DNA of 64,000 nt from Bacillota bacterium (GTDB lineage Bacteria > Bacillota > Sulfobacillia > JAUYEG01), in assembly GCA_030691505.1 (NCBI GenBank), contig JAUYEG010000014.1:1-64000 (forward strand), given 5' to 3'. Positions 53,983-61,663 of this stretch are shown one piece after another. The stretch's first letter is position 1. The number at the start of each line of letters is the position of its first letter. A program made the position numbers and the translations under genes. Under the pieces are notes generated by a model that did not search any database, was not told the origin of the DNA, and saw only the letters and a list, made by a program, of their open reading frames with translations.

Positions 53983-55140
53983 TTGCCGGCTAATCTGACC
54001 CCTGACTACCACGCGGCGGAGCGTCGCTTCCGCGAGGCCGAAACCCCTGATGCCAAGCTTGCTGCCCTTCACGAGATGATGGCCACTATCCCCAAACACA
54101 AGGGCACCGAGAAAATGCAGGGGGACATCAAGCGCAGGATCGCGAAGCTCAAGCAGGCTTCCGAGCGCAAGTCCGGCGCCGCGCGCCAAAAGCCGTTCTG
54201 GCATGTGGAGCGCGAGGGGGCCGGACAGATCGTCCTGCTCGGCCCGCCCAACTCGGGCAAGTCGGCCATTCTGCGGGAGCTGAGCCGTGCCGAGCCCGAG
54301 GTGGCCGATTTCCCGTTCACCACCCGCGTGCCCCTGCCGGGCATGGTCAGCTATGAGAACGTGCAGATCCAGCTGCTGGACCTTCCCCCGCTGGCGCCGG
54401 GGCGCACGCCGCCGTGGATTCGCGGGCTGGTGAAGGCCGCCGACGCCGTCCTGGTGGTCCTCGACCTCGGGAGCGATGAGCTGCTCGACCAAACCGAAGG
54501 CCTGCTGGCGGAGATCGACGGTTACCGGGTGGACCTGTACCCGGTGCAGGGTGGGCCTGAAGTGCCCCAAGCGATCGTGACCGCCACCGGGCAGGTCTCC
54601 GCGCCGGCGACGGAAGCGGCCCCGGCGGCGGAAGCCGGTGCCGCCCGGCGACAAGTCCTTGCGCAGGATGAGGATGAGGTCAGGGCCGAGGACGAAGACG
54701 AGGACGAGGATGACGCCGGGGCAGCCCCGAGAGCCCTCAAGCCGGCGGCCGTCGTGGGGGCCAAATGCGATGACGCCGACGCGGTTTTCCGGCTTGAGCT
54801 TCTGCGCGAATCGCTGGCCGGGTCCCCGTTGCTGCGGCTGCCGCTTGTCGAGGTTTCCACGCTGGACGGCCGGGGACTGGACAAGCTGCGGCGGCGGATG
54901 TTCGAGTTGCTGGAGATCATCCGGGTGTACACCAGGGCGCCGGGCAAGAAGCCGGACTTTGAAACGCCGTTCGTGCTCCCGCGCGGGAGCACCGTGATCG
55001 AGGCCGCTTCCCAGGTGCACAAGGACTTCGCCCGCGATCTGAAGTTCGCCCGCGTATGGGGTGCAAAGGTCTTTGACGGCCAGATGGTGCCGCGCGACCA
55101 CATCTTGCAGGACGGGGATGTCATCGAGTTTCATGTCTAG
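53983..55140 (+). CDS. DRG/Obg-like GTPase with TGS domain
   Basis: 385 residues; TTG 53983 follows CCGGAGGTGACCTC. An N-terminal helical segment (ETPDAKLAALHEMMATIPKH, KGTEKMQGDIKRRIAKLKQ) as in DRG proteins, G1 at 87-94 (GPPNSGKS), the G2 Thr in FPFTTRVPLPGMV, a G3 that reads DLPP instead of DxxG, a degenerate G4 (GAKCDD), and a C-terminal TGS domain (GSTVIEAASQVHKDFARDL; DGQMVPRDHILQDGDVIEF). Between G3 and G4 lies a roughly 70-residue insert with the acidic run DEDEDEDD. Ribosome association is inferred from the family. Confidence 0.88.
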   Translation: MPANLTPDYHAAERRFREAETPDAKLAALHEMMATIPKHKGTEKMQGDIKRRIAKLKQASERKSGAARQKPFWHVEREGAGQIVLLGPPNSGKSAILRELSRAEPEVADFPFTTRVPLPGMVSYENVQIQLLDLPPLAPGRTPPWIRGLVKAADAVLVVLDLGSDELLDQTEGLLAEIDGYRVDLYPVQGGPEVPQAIVTATGQVSAPATEAAPAAEAGAARRQVLAQDEDEVRAEDEDEDEDDAGAAPRALKPAAVVGAKCDDADAVFRLELLRESLAGSPLLRLPLVEVSTLDGRGLDKLRRRMFELLEIIRVYTRAPGKKPDFETPFVLPRGSTVIEAASQVHKDFARDLKFARVWGAKVFDGQMVPRDHILQDGDVIEFHV

Positions 55141-55156
55141 CGCGGGAGTGCGGTCC

Positions 55157-56053
55157 GTGGCCCGGTTTGACTATCATCTGCACCCGGACTTCTCGATTGA
55201 CGCTTCGGGCACGGTGCGCGAATTCTGCGAGGCGGCTTTGGCGCGCGGCCTCGTTGACATCTGTTTCACCACGCACTGCGATACCAATTCGGCCCACGCG
55301 GCCGAGGATGCCTGGGTGTCCGTCGGCGGCAAGGTCCGGCCGCTATCGGAGCCCTGGCTGCCGGACTACCTCGCCGAAATCGAGGCTGCCCGGCGCACTT
55401 TCGCCGCGCGTGGACTGAGGGTGCGCGCCGGCCTTGAGGTGGACTTCTTCCCCGGCGCCGCGCGGGCTCTGGATGCGCTCCTGGCCGGCGTGCCGCTCGA
55501 CTTCGTTCTAGGCTCTGTCCACAGGGTGGAGGGTTATGCGCTCTCCGACCGGGCGGGTGTGCGGGCATGGCTTGAGCGGTTCGGCCCGCGCGACGCCCTC
55601 GTGCGCTACTACGACCTGGTGGGCGAGGCGGCCGGCAGCAGCCTGTTTGACTGCATCGGCCATCTCGACATCTACCGGCGTTCCGCGGGGCTGGCCGGCG
55701 AGGAGCAGCTCGCTCTCCCCGGGGTAATGGACGCCGTAACGCGAGCTCTCGCTGCACTCGTTCAGTCCGGAACGGGCCTTGAGATCAACACCCGCGGCAC
55801 CTACCGCGCCGGGGCCGCGCACGTGAGCCCCGGCCCGGTCCTGCTCCGTCTCGCCGCCGCCGCAGGGGTACCTCTGCTCACGCTCGGAAGCGACGCGCAC
55901 CAGCCAAGGGACGTCGGGCTGGGGCTTGACCTGGGCATCGCCGCCGCGTGCGCCGCCGGTTTCCGCGTGCAGCACACCTTCGAGGGGCGCCGGCCGCAGG
56001 CGCAGCCGCTGTCAGCCGAAACCGCCGGAGACGCCGTAGCACGGTCACGGTAG
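55157..56053 (+). CDS. PHP-domain phosphatase (histidinol-phosphatase family)
   Basis: 298 residues from GTG 55157, with GGGAG eight bases upstream; ATG 55133, overlapping the GTPase stop, is an alternative. Metal-binding PHP motifs: FDYHLHPDFSIDASGT, CFTTHCDTN, GLEVDFFPG, FVLGSVHRVEGYALSD, DCIGHLDIYRR, LEINTRGTYR and TLGSDAHQPRDVGLG. This arrangement matches HisK-type histidinol-phosphatases, but many members hydrolyse other phosphate esters and no his genes are nearby. Function by family only. Confidence 0.86.
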   Translation: MARFDYHLHPDFSIDASGTVREFCEAALARGLVDICFTTHCDTNSAHAAEDAWVSVGGKVRPLSEPWLPDYLAEIEAARRTFAARGLRVRAGLEVDFFPGAARALDALLAGVPLDFVLGSVHRVEGYALSDRAGVRAWLERFGPRDALVRYYDLVGEAAGSSLFDCIGHLDIYRRSAGLAGEEQLALPGVMDAVTRALAALVQSGTGLEINTRGTYRAGAAHVSPGPVLLRLAAAAGVPLLTLGSDAHQPRDVGLGLDLGIAAACAAGFRVQHTFEGRRPQAQPLSAETAGDAVARSR

Positions 56054-56093
56054 CAGGTCTTCCGGTCCGGCCCGGCCCCTGACTGAGGCTGGT

Positions 56094-56486
56094 CTACTTC
56101 TTTTCCCGCAGCAGGTAACGAAGGGATCGGACGCTGACCCCCAGGGCATCCGCCGCCGCCTGCCGGTCGCCTAGCGTGTGCGCAAGGGCGCGCCGGATGA
56201 CCTGCTGAGCGAGATCCAGCCGGAAATGGGCCGCATCCTGGAGTATTGCCTCAAGATCGACGGACGCGCCGCCGCGCATCCTCTCGCGGTCCCCGTTGTC
56301 CCAGGCCGTGGGCGACATATCCAGGGCGAAACTACGGGCGAGCCGGTTGAGGATCTGCAGCTGCAAGTTGCGCAGCTGAGTCTCGCGGGCGCGCTCCTTG
56401 AGCTCCACGTAGTAGGTACGGCGCGAGGAATGAACGCCGGTAAACCGCTCCAGGAGTTGCTCCTTGCGTGTGATCGTATGCCGCAC
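56094..56486 (-). CDS. Small protein with C-terminal Fis-type helix-turn-helix
   Basis: 130 residues from ATG 56486. The N-terminal part is helical with a probable coiled coil ([20 protein letters not shown] and [19 protein letters not shown]). The C-terminal 45 residues ([37 protein letters not shown]) form a Fis/HTH_8 DNA-binding domain, as found at the end of sigma-54 activators. No AAA+ domain is present, and no such remnant is seen nearby, so this is a stand-alone regulator or the end of a lost activator. Targets unknown. Confidence 0.65.
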   Translation of the reverse strand: MRHTITRKEQLLERFTGVHSSRRTYYVELKERARETQLRNLQLQILNRLARSFALDMSPTAWDNGDRERMRGGASVDLEAILQDAAHFRLDLAQQVIRRALAHTLGDRQAAADALGVSVRSLRYLLREKK

Positions 56487-56576
56487 CCCCCGGCCTGCCG
56501 CCGCCCGCCTGCAGCCCCGCCGGCGGCCGTGTCCCCGGCTGGGTTTCCGCCAACTGCGCCTCGCCGGGCGCCGAGC

Positions 56577-57200
56577 CGGTCATCGCGGCCCGGAAGAGGC
56601 CCTCGATCTCTTCTTGGCCCATGTCGCGCGGGTTGGTTATCAACAGGCGTCCTGAGGGGCGTTGCGTGCCAGGTGCTGGATTGGCTCTTCGCTGAGGCCG
56701 AGGCCGGCAAGCCGGTGCGGGATGCCGACATCGGCCGCGAGCTGCATGACCAACTCGATCACGTATGGCAGCAGTATCGCGTTGGCCGCGCCGTGCGGCA
56801 TGTCCAGGACCCCCCCCAACTGATGGGTCATGGCGTGGACGGCGCGCAGTATCGCGTTGGAAAACGCGAGCCCGGCGTGCAGGCTGGCCATCGCGGTTTT
56901 GGCGTCGGCGTTGGTCTGGCTGGCCACCGAGGCCGGCAGGTGCCGGGCCACCAGGCGGATCGCCGCAAGGGGCGTGGACGTCCGTCAGCGGGGTCGCGGC
57001 CAGCGAGACATAGGCCTCGATGGCGTGCGTCAACACGTCCATCCCCGTGTCCGCCGTCAGGCGGTGGGGGAGGGTGGACAAGAGCAGCGGGTCGCAGATG
57101 GCGATGTCCGGGATGAGGGGCCCATACGCCCCCGCAGAGCTCGCCTGCGGCGGTTTCCGGCCGGGTTCATCGTCCGGCGTGCCGGGAATTCGGCACAGGC
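56577..57200 (-). pseudogene. Iron-containing alcohol dehydrogenase, truncated and frameshifted
   Basis: Three minus-strand segments in two frames together spell the C-terminal half of a Fe-[51 protein letters not shown]; then, in another frame, [45 protein letters not shown]; then back to the first frame with [19 protein letters not shown]. The breaks lie in two C-runs: CGCCCCT near 56974 and CGCCCCT near 56655. The iron-binding His residues ([16 protein letters not shown]) are still there, so decay is recent or the shifts are sequencing errors. The N-terminal GGGS domain is missing. Confidence 0.75.
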
Positions 57201-57313
57201 GGTCGCAGAAATGCCTGGGAGCGATGCCCCGGCCTTTGCACAGGTCAGACGCGCCGCGGCCGAGAAGGAGCAAATGCGCGGCAGACTAGCCGGCAGAAGG
57301 TGGTGAGGGGCTC

Positions 57314-60283
57314 GTGCCGGTCGTGCCGCTCGAGACCGTGGCCGCGGATCTGTCTCGCTGCGGATCAGGTCAGGAAATGTCCCGCCTGCGCGTCCGTTTC
57401 GGCGGCAAGGCCCTGGGCCTGGCCGCCCTCGCCGCTGCCGGCCTGCCTGTTCCCGAGGCGGTTCTCCTTGAGAGCGAGCTCTTCAGCGAAACGCTCGCCC
57501 ATGACGCTACGTTGTCGTCCCTGGCCCCGGCCGCGGAGACGGCGGTGCGGGCGGCGTGGGAACACATGCGGCGCAGGGGCAGGCGCCTGCTCGCCGTGCG
57601 CTCGTCAGGCGCAGTCGAGGACCTGGAGGGCGCGTCGTTTGCCGGCCAGGCCGAAACCGTGCTGGGCGTGACCTCGCTGGAGGCCCTGCGGTGTGCCGTC
57701 CTGAGTTGCTACCGTTCGGCGTGCGGCCCCAGGGCGCAGGCATACCTGGTCGCGGTCCAGGGTGGGGCGGAGAATGCCCCCGAAGCCCGCGGAGCCCCCG
57801 AAGCCCGCGAGGCGTCCGCAGCCCGCGGCCCTGAGTCCCCCGCCGCGCCGCCGATGGCGGTCATTGTCCAGGCTCAGATCCGTCCGGAGGTGGCCGGCGT
57901 GCTGTTCACCGCCGACCCCCGCAGCGGCGAGCGGGCGCTGCTGATCAACGCGAGCTACGGCGCAGGTGAGGTGCTGGTGTCCGGGCTGGTCTCACCTGAC
58001 GCGTACGCTCTGGCGCCACTGCCCACGGGCCCGGTCATCAGGGGCAGGCGGCTCGGCACCAAAGCCACCGCGGTCAGGTTTGACCGCCGGGGGCGTCGTC
58101 TTGCCCGGCAGGTGTCCGTAAGAGCACGGCAGCGTTTTTGCCTGAGCGACCGGGAGATCATCGCGCTGGCGGATGGCGCGGCGCGGATTGCTGCGGCGGC
58201 AGGCCGGCCCCAGGACGTCGAGTTCGCTGCCGCACGGGGCAAGGTCTGGTTTCTGCAGTCGCGGCCGCTGACGGCACTGCCTCCGGAGCCCGGTCCGACG
58301 GCGGGCGTGATGGGCAACGCCGGCGGTCTGCCGGATCCATGGGGCTACAACGATTCCCTCTCGGGGGACTTCCTTTGGACCAACGTCAATATCGGCGAAG
58401 GCCTCCCGGGCGTGTTGACCCCGTTTAGCTGGGGCCTGGTCAGGGTGTTCTTTGACAGGGCCGCGCGGCAGGTGTTTGGTGTGCTTGCCGAGGGGGTGCC
58501 GCTCTTTGGCAACGTATTCGGGCGCCTGTACCTCAACCTGAGCGGCCGCGCGTCGGTCGTCAGGTCGGTGGCGTGGGTGCTGCCGGGCCCGCTCTTTGAA
58601 AAGCTCGCCAAAACGGCCTGGGAGGATATCTGGGGTCTTGTGCCGGACGGTCTTGGGCTGCCTCTCGTTCCCGTTTCACCCGTGGCGACCTACGCCCGCC
58701 TGCCGAGATCGGCGTTCCTCTTCGCCCGGGCGCTGTGGCGGCACCAGACCCGTTTCCGCCGGTTCCGCGCTCGCTCCGCGGGGGACGTGAGGATGCTCCG
58801 GGAGCGGCTTGCAGGTGCAACGGATCCAGGGGCGCTCGCTGATCTGTGGGCGGCGGAAATCGAGCCCCGGTTGTTGCTGGCCGGGATGATGGTCATGTTC
58901 ACCGCGGCTGCGACCGCCGCGTCGCAAAAGCAGCTGGTCCTGAGCCGGCCGTTGCTGCGCTACGGCGATGAGGCTTCGATGTCCCGGATCATGGCCGGGG
59001 TAGGGGGGCTCGAGAGCGTCGCCCCGACCCTTGAGCTCTGGGAGCTTTCCCGGGTGGCTACGGCCTCGCCGGCGATTGTGGACCTGCTGCAGGCCGGTGA
59101 GCCTGACGGGCGGCTGGCGGATGGCGGCTTTGTTGGCCGGGTGCGGGCGTCAAGCGGCGGTGAGCAGTTCGCGGCGAAACTGGCCGGCTTCCTCGACCGC
59201 CATGGGCACCGGAGCGATACGGAGTTCGAAGCGGCCAGCCCCGGCTGGGCGGAAGACCCCTCGCCGGTGCTTGCCGCCCTACGGCTCTACCTCCAACTGC
59301 CGGAGGCTGAGGGGCCGGTCGCGGCGCAGGCCGCGCGCGTCAGCGAGGCCCGTGCGGAGCTGGCGCGGATCCGCAGCAGGGCCGGGTGGCGGGCCGGGAC
59401 GATCGCCAGACAGATGGTCCAGATACACCACGCCAACCTGCTGCGCCGGGAGGAGGCCCGAAGTCTGCTCGTACTGTGGGCCAGTCTTGGGCGTCCGTTT
59501 GCCCTGGCCGCCGGCCGTCTCCTGGCTGAGCGGGGCTGCCTGTCACATGATGAGCAGGTCTTTCACCTTGAGCTCGGCGAAGTGCTGGCCGCGCTCCGCG
59601 GGGCGGGTCGGCCCGGAGCGGCCGGCTGGGCCTACGTCGCGGCCAGGCGGGGGGAACGATACCGCTTCTACGGCAAGCTTCCCGACCCGCCCAGCGTTTT
59701 TCGCGGTCAGGTGCTGGCGGACGCGCTCGGCCGCCCGGACGGTGGCACCCGGGATCCCGGCCGCCACCGCGACGAGCTCGGAAGGACCGTCCTGCGCGGT
59801 CTGCCCGCCAGCCCGGGACGTGTGCGGGGCCTGGTCCGGCGGCTCGACAGCCCGCGTCAGGCAGGGCTTGTGCGGCGCGGCGACATTCTCGTGACCAGGT
59901 CGGCCAACGTCGGGTGGACGATCATCTTCCAGACCCTCGGCGCGGTGGTGACCGATGTCGGCGCGCCTTTCTCGCATGCGGCGATAGTCATCCGCGAGCT
60001 CCATCGCCCGGCCGTGGTCGACACCAAGCGGGCAACGGCGGTCCTGGGCGACGGGGATCTGGTGCTTGTCGACGGGGACCGGGGCCTGGTGACCCGGCTG
60101 CTGCGGCGGAGGCTGCGGCGCAGGGGACAGCGGCGGGGGCGGACGCAACGGCAGTCGGAGCAGGCAGGTCAGGTAGGGCAGGCCGGACAGGCAGGGCAGG
60201 AGGCCGCGTCTGAACCGGGGGCCGGCTGGGTCCGTTTCGGCCGTGCGCGGCGGACGGCGCGTTCGCGCAGCGGAGGCATATAG
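57314..60283 (+). CDS. PEP synthase-like protein (pyruvate phosphate dikinase, PEP/pyruvate-binding and PEP-utilising domains)
   Basis: 989 residues from GTG 57314. N-terminal PPDK ATP-grasp: FGGKALGLAALAAAGLPVPE, LLAVRSSGAVEDLEGASFAG, QAQIRPEVAGVLFTADPRSG, INASYGAGEVLVSGLVSPD, WFLQSRPLTALP. A long middle (about residues 340-800) includes FLWTNVNIGEGLPGVLTPF and resembles rifampicin-phosphotransferase-like proteins. The C-terminal swivelling domain has SANVGWTIIFQTLGAVVTD and the catalytic His in GAPFSHAAIVIREL. The PEP-binding barrel of true PEP synthase is not seen, so the substrate is open. Two low-complexity repeats are present. Confidence 0.82.
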   Translation: MPVVPLETVAADLSRCGSGQEMSRLRVRFGGKALGLAALAAAGLPVPEAVLLESELFSETLAHDATLSSLAPAAETAVRAAWEHMRRRGRRLLAVRSSGAVEDLEGASFAGQAETVLGVTSLEALRCAVLSCYRSACGPRAQAYLVAVQGGAENAPEARGAPEAREASAARGPESPAAPPMAVIVQAQIRPEVAGVLFTADPRSGERALLINASYGAGEVLVSGLVSPDAYALAPLPTGPVIRGRRLGTKATAVRFDRRGRRLARQVSVRARQRFCLSDREIIALADGAARIAAAAGRPQDVEFAAARGKVWFLQSRPLTALPPEPGPTAGVMGNAGGLPDPWGYNDSLSGDFLWTNVNIGEGLPGVLTPFSWGLVRVFFDRAARQVFGVLAEGVPLFGNVFGRLYLNLSGRASVVRSVAWVLPGPLFEKLAKTAWEDIWGLVPDGLGLPLVPVSPVATYARLPRSAFLFARALWRHQTRFRRFRARSAGDVRMLRERLAGATDPGALADLWAAEIEPRLLLAGMMVMFTAAATAASQKQLVLSRPLLRYGDEASMSRIMAGVGGLESVAPTLELWELSRVATASPAIVDLLQAGEPDGRLADGGFVGRVRASSGGEQFAAKLAGFLDRHGHRSDTEFEAASPGWAEDPSPVLAALRLYLQLPEAEGPVAAQAARVSEARAELARIRSRAGWRAGTIARQMVQIHHANLLRREEARSLLVLWASLGRPFALAAGRLLAERGCLSHDEQVFHLELGEVLAALRGAGRPGAAGWAYVAARRGERYRFYGKLPDPPSVFRGQVLADALGRPDGGTRDPGRHRDELGRTVLRGLPASPGRVRGLVRRLDSPRQAGLVRRGDILVTRSANVGWTIIFQTLGAVVTDVGAPFSHAAIVIRELHRPAVVDTKRATAVLGDGDLVLVDGDRGLVTRLLRRRLRRRGQRRGRTQRQSEQAGQVGQAGQAGQEAASEPGAGWVRFGRARRTARSRSGGI
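57773..57812 (+). repeat. About two copies of an 18-bp in-frame repeat in the PEP-synthase-like gene
   Basis: The unit, roughly GCCCCCGAAGCCCGCGGA, occurs twice with a third partial copy and encodes APEARG-type repeats in the ATP-grasp region, in a loop that differs from family members. Confidence 0.6.
60158..60200 (+). repeat. Gly-Gln-Ala repeat array at the 3' end of the PEP-synthase-like gene
   Basis: Imperfect 9-bp units (CAGGCAGGT, CAGGTAGGG, CAGGCCGGA, CAGGCAGGG) encode QAGQVGQAGQAGQ. The GGACAGGC core is the same as in the leuD tail repeat at 12968-12996. Confidence 0.65.
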
Positions 60284-60321
60284 TGAGAAGCCTAGATGCA
60301 GCCAAGCAGGAGGGATGCGAC

Positions 60322-61536
60322 ATGGGCGGATTGTCGGCGGCCGGCGGAATGAAGCAAGGGCTACTTCACTTCCTGCATGCCAGCGAAGGCGAGATGATCT
60401 CGCTGCTCGAGCGCGTCGTCAATGTCGACTCAGGCACCGGTCAGGTTGAGGGGCTTAACCAGGTAGCGGACATCTACCGCGCGGAACTGGAGCGGTCCGG
60501 CGTACGGGCGGAGATAGTGCAGGCCGCGCAGGGAAACCACGTCTTGGGCAGGAGGCCAGGCGAAAACGGCAAGGCAGACCCGGCCGGCCCCTCCGGCAAG
60601 CCGGCCATATCGCTGGTCATCGGGCACATGGACACGGTGTTTCCAGCGGGAACCGTGGCCCAAAGGCCGTTTCGGATCGAGGGGCGGTGCGCGTTCGGGC
60701 CGGGCGTGGAGGACATGAAGAGCGGGCTGGTGTGCGCGGTCTTTGCTGCACGGGCTCTTGAGCAGCTTGGACTGTGGCCGGGGCATGACGTCCGCTTTTT
60801 CTTCAATGCTGACGAGGAGGTCCGCTCGCCGACGTCGGCACACATCTTTGCCCGCGAGGGCGGGCTTGCGGATGAGGTGTACGTGCTTGAGGGCGCCCGC
60901 GACGATGGGTCGGTTGTGACAGCGCGCAAGGGCAGCGCCCGTTTTCAGCTCACCGTCTCCGGACGCCCGTCGCATTCCGGGGCCAACCATGCCGCCGGGC
61001 GCAGCGCCGTCAAGGCCCTGGCCCATAAGATCCTGGAGCTCGAGGCCCTGACGGACTACGGCCGAGGAATCACCGTGAACGTCGGCGTCGTGAGAGGCGG
61101 AATGACGTTCAACACCGTGCCCGCCGAGGCGTGGTGCGATCTCGACGTCCGCGTGCCCGACCCCGAGATAGCCGCTCAGACGGTCGAGGCGGTGCGCCGC
61201 ATCGCCGCCGCGGAGCACGTCCCGGGCACGACCACACGGCTCGAAGGGGGAATCACGCGTCCGCCCATGGTCCGGACGGACAAGATCGCCCGGTTGTTTC
61301 TGGCCGTGCGCGGGCTGGCCGCGCTGATCGGGCGCGACCTTACCGAGAGCACCACGGGAGGCGGGTCCGACGGGTGCCTGACGGCGGCCGCCGGCGCGCC
61401 TACGCTGGACGGTCTCGGCCCCAAGGGCGGTTGGGCGCACACGCCTGACGAGTACCTTGAGCTCGACTCGCTGGTGCCATGCGCGGCGCTGCTGGCCATG
61501 GCCCTGGCGACCGGGCCCCACGTCCGCCGCGCCTGA
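60322..61536 (+). CDS. M20 family metallopeptidase (glutamate carboxypeptidase-like)
   Basis: 404 residues; ATG 60322 follows AGGAGGGATGCGAC, preferred over the GTG at 60283 overlapping the preceding stop. Metal and catalytic motifs: SLVIGHMDTVFPAG (H and D), GPGVEDMKSGLVCAVF, FFNADEEVRSPTS (E-E pair), a dimerisation domain with RPSHSGANHAAGRSAVKAL, and the late TGGGSDGCLTAAAGAPTLDG, HTPDEYLELDS. This fits carboxypeptidase G2-like peptidases of cytoplasmic type (no signal peptide). Probably trims glutamyl or acyl amino acids. Confidence 0.88.
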   Translation: MGGLSAAGGMKQGLLHFLHASEGEMISLLERVVNVDSGTGQVEGLNQVADIYRAELERSGVRAEIVQAAQGNHVLGRRPGENGKADPAGPSGKPAISLVIGHMDTVFPAGTVAQRPFRIEGRCAFGPGVEDMKSGLVCAVFAARALEQLGLWPGHDVRFFFNADEEVRSPTSAHIFAREGGLADEVYVLEGARDDGSVVTARKGSARFQLTVSGRPSHSGANHAAGRSAVKALAHKILELEALTDYGRGITVNVGVVRGGMTFNTVPAEAWCDLDVRVPDPEIAAQTVEAVRRIAAAEHVPGTTTRLEGGITRPPMVRTDKIARLFLAVRGLAALIGRDLTESTTGGGSDGCLTAAAGAPTLDGLGPKGGWAHTPDEYLELDSLVPCAALLAMALATGPHVRRA

Positions 61537-61663
61537 GCCCGAGGGCGCTCGGTCCGGTCCGCGCAGGCACGAGTTGCAGCGATGCAGCGGCGCCGCGGAT
61601 CGCGGCCGCGTGCCGAATGCTCCGTCTCGCCCGGGTAGACACTAGCCCGGGCGAGGTGAGTTC

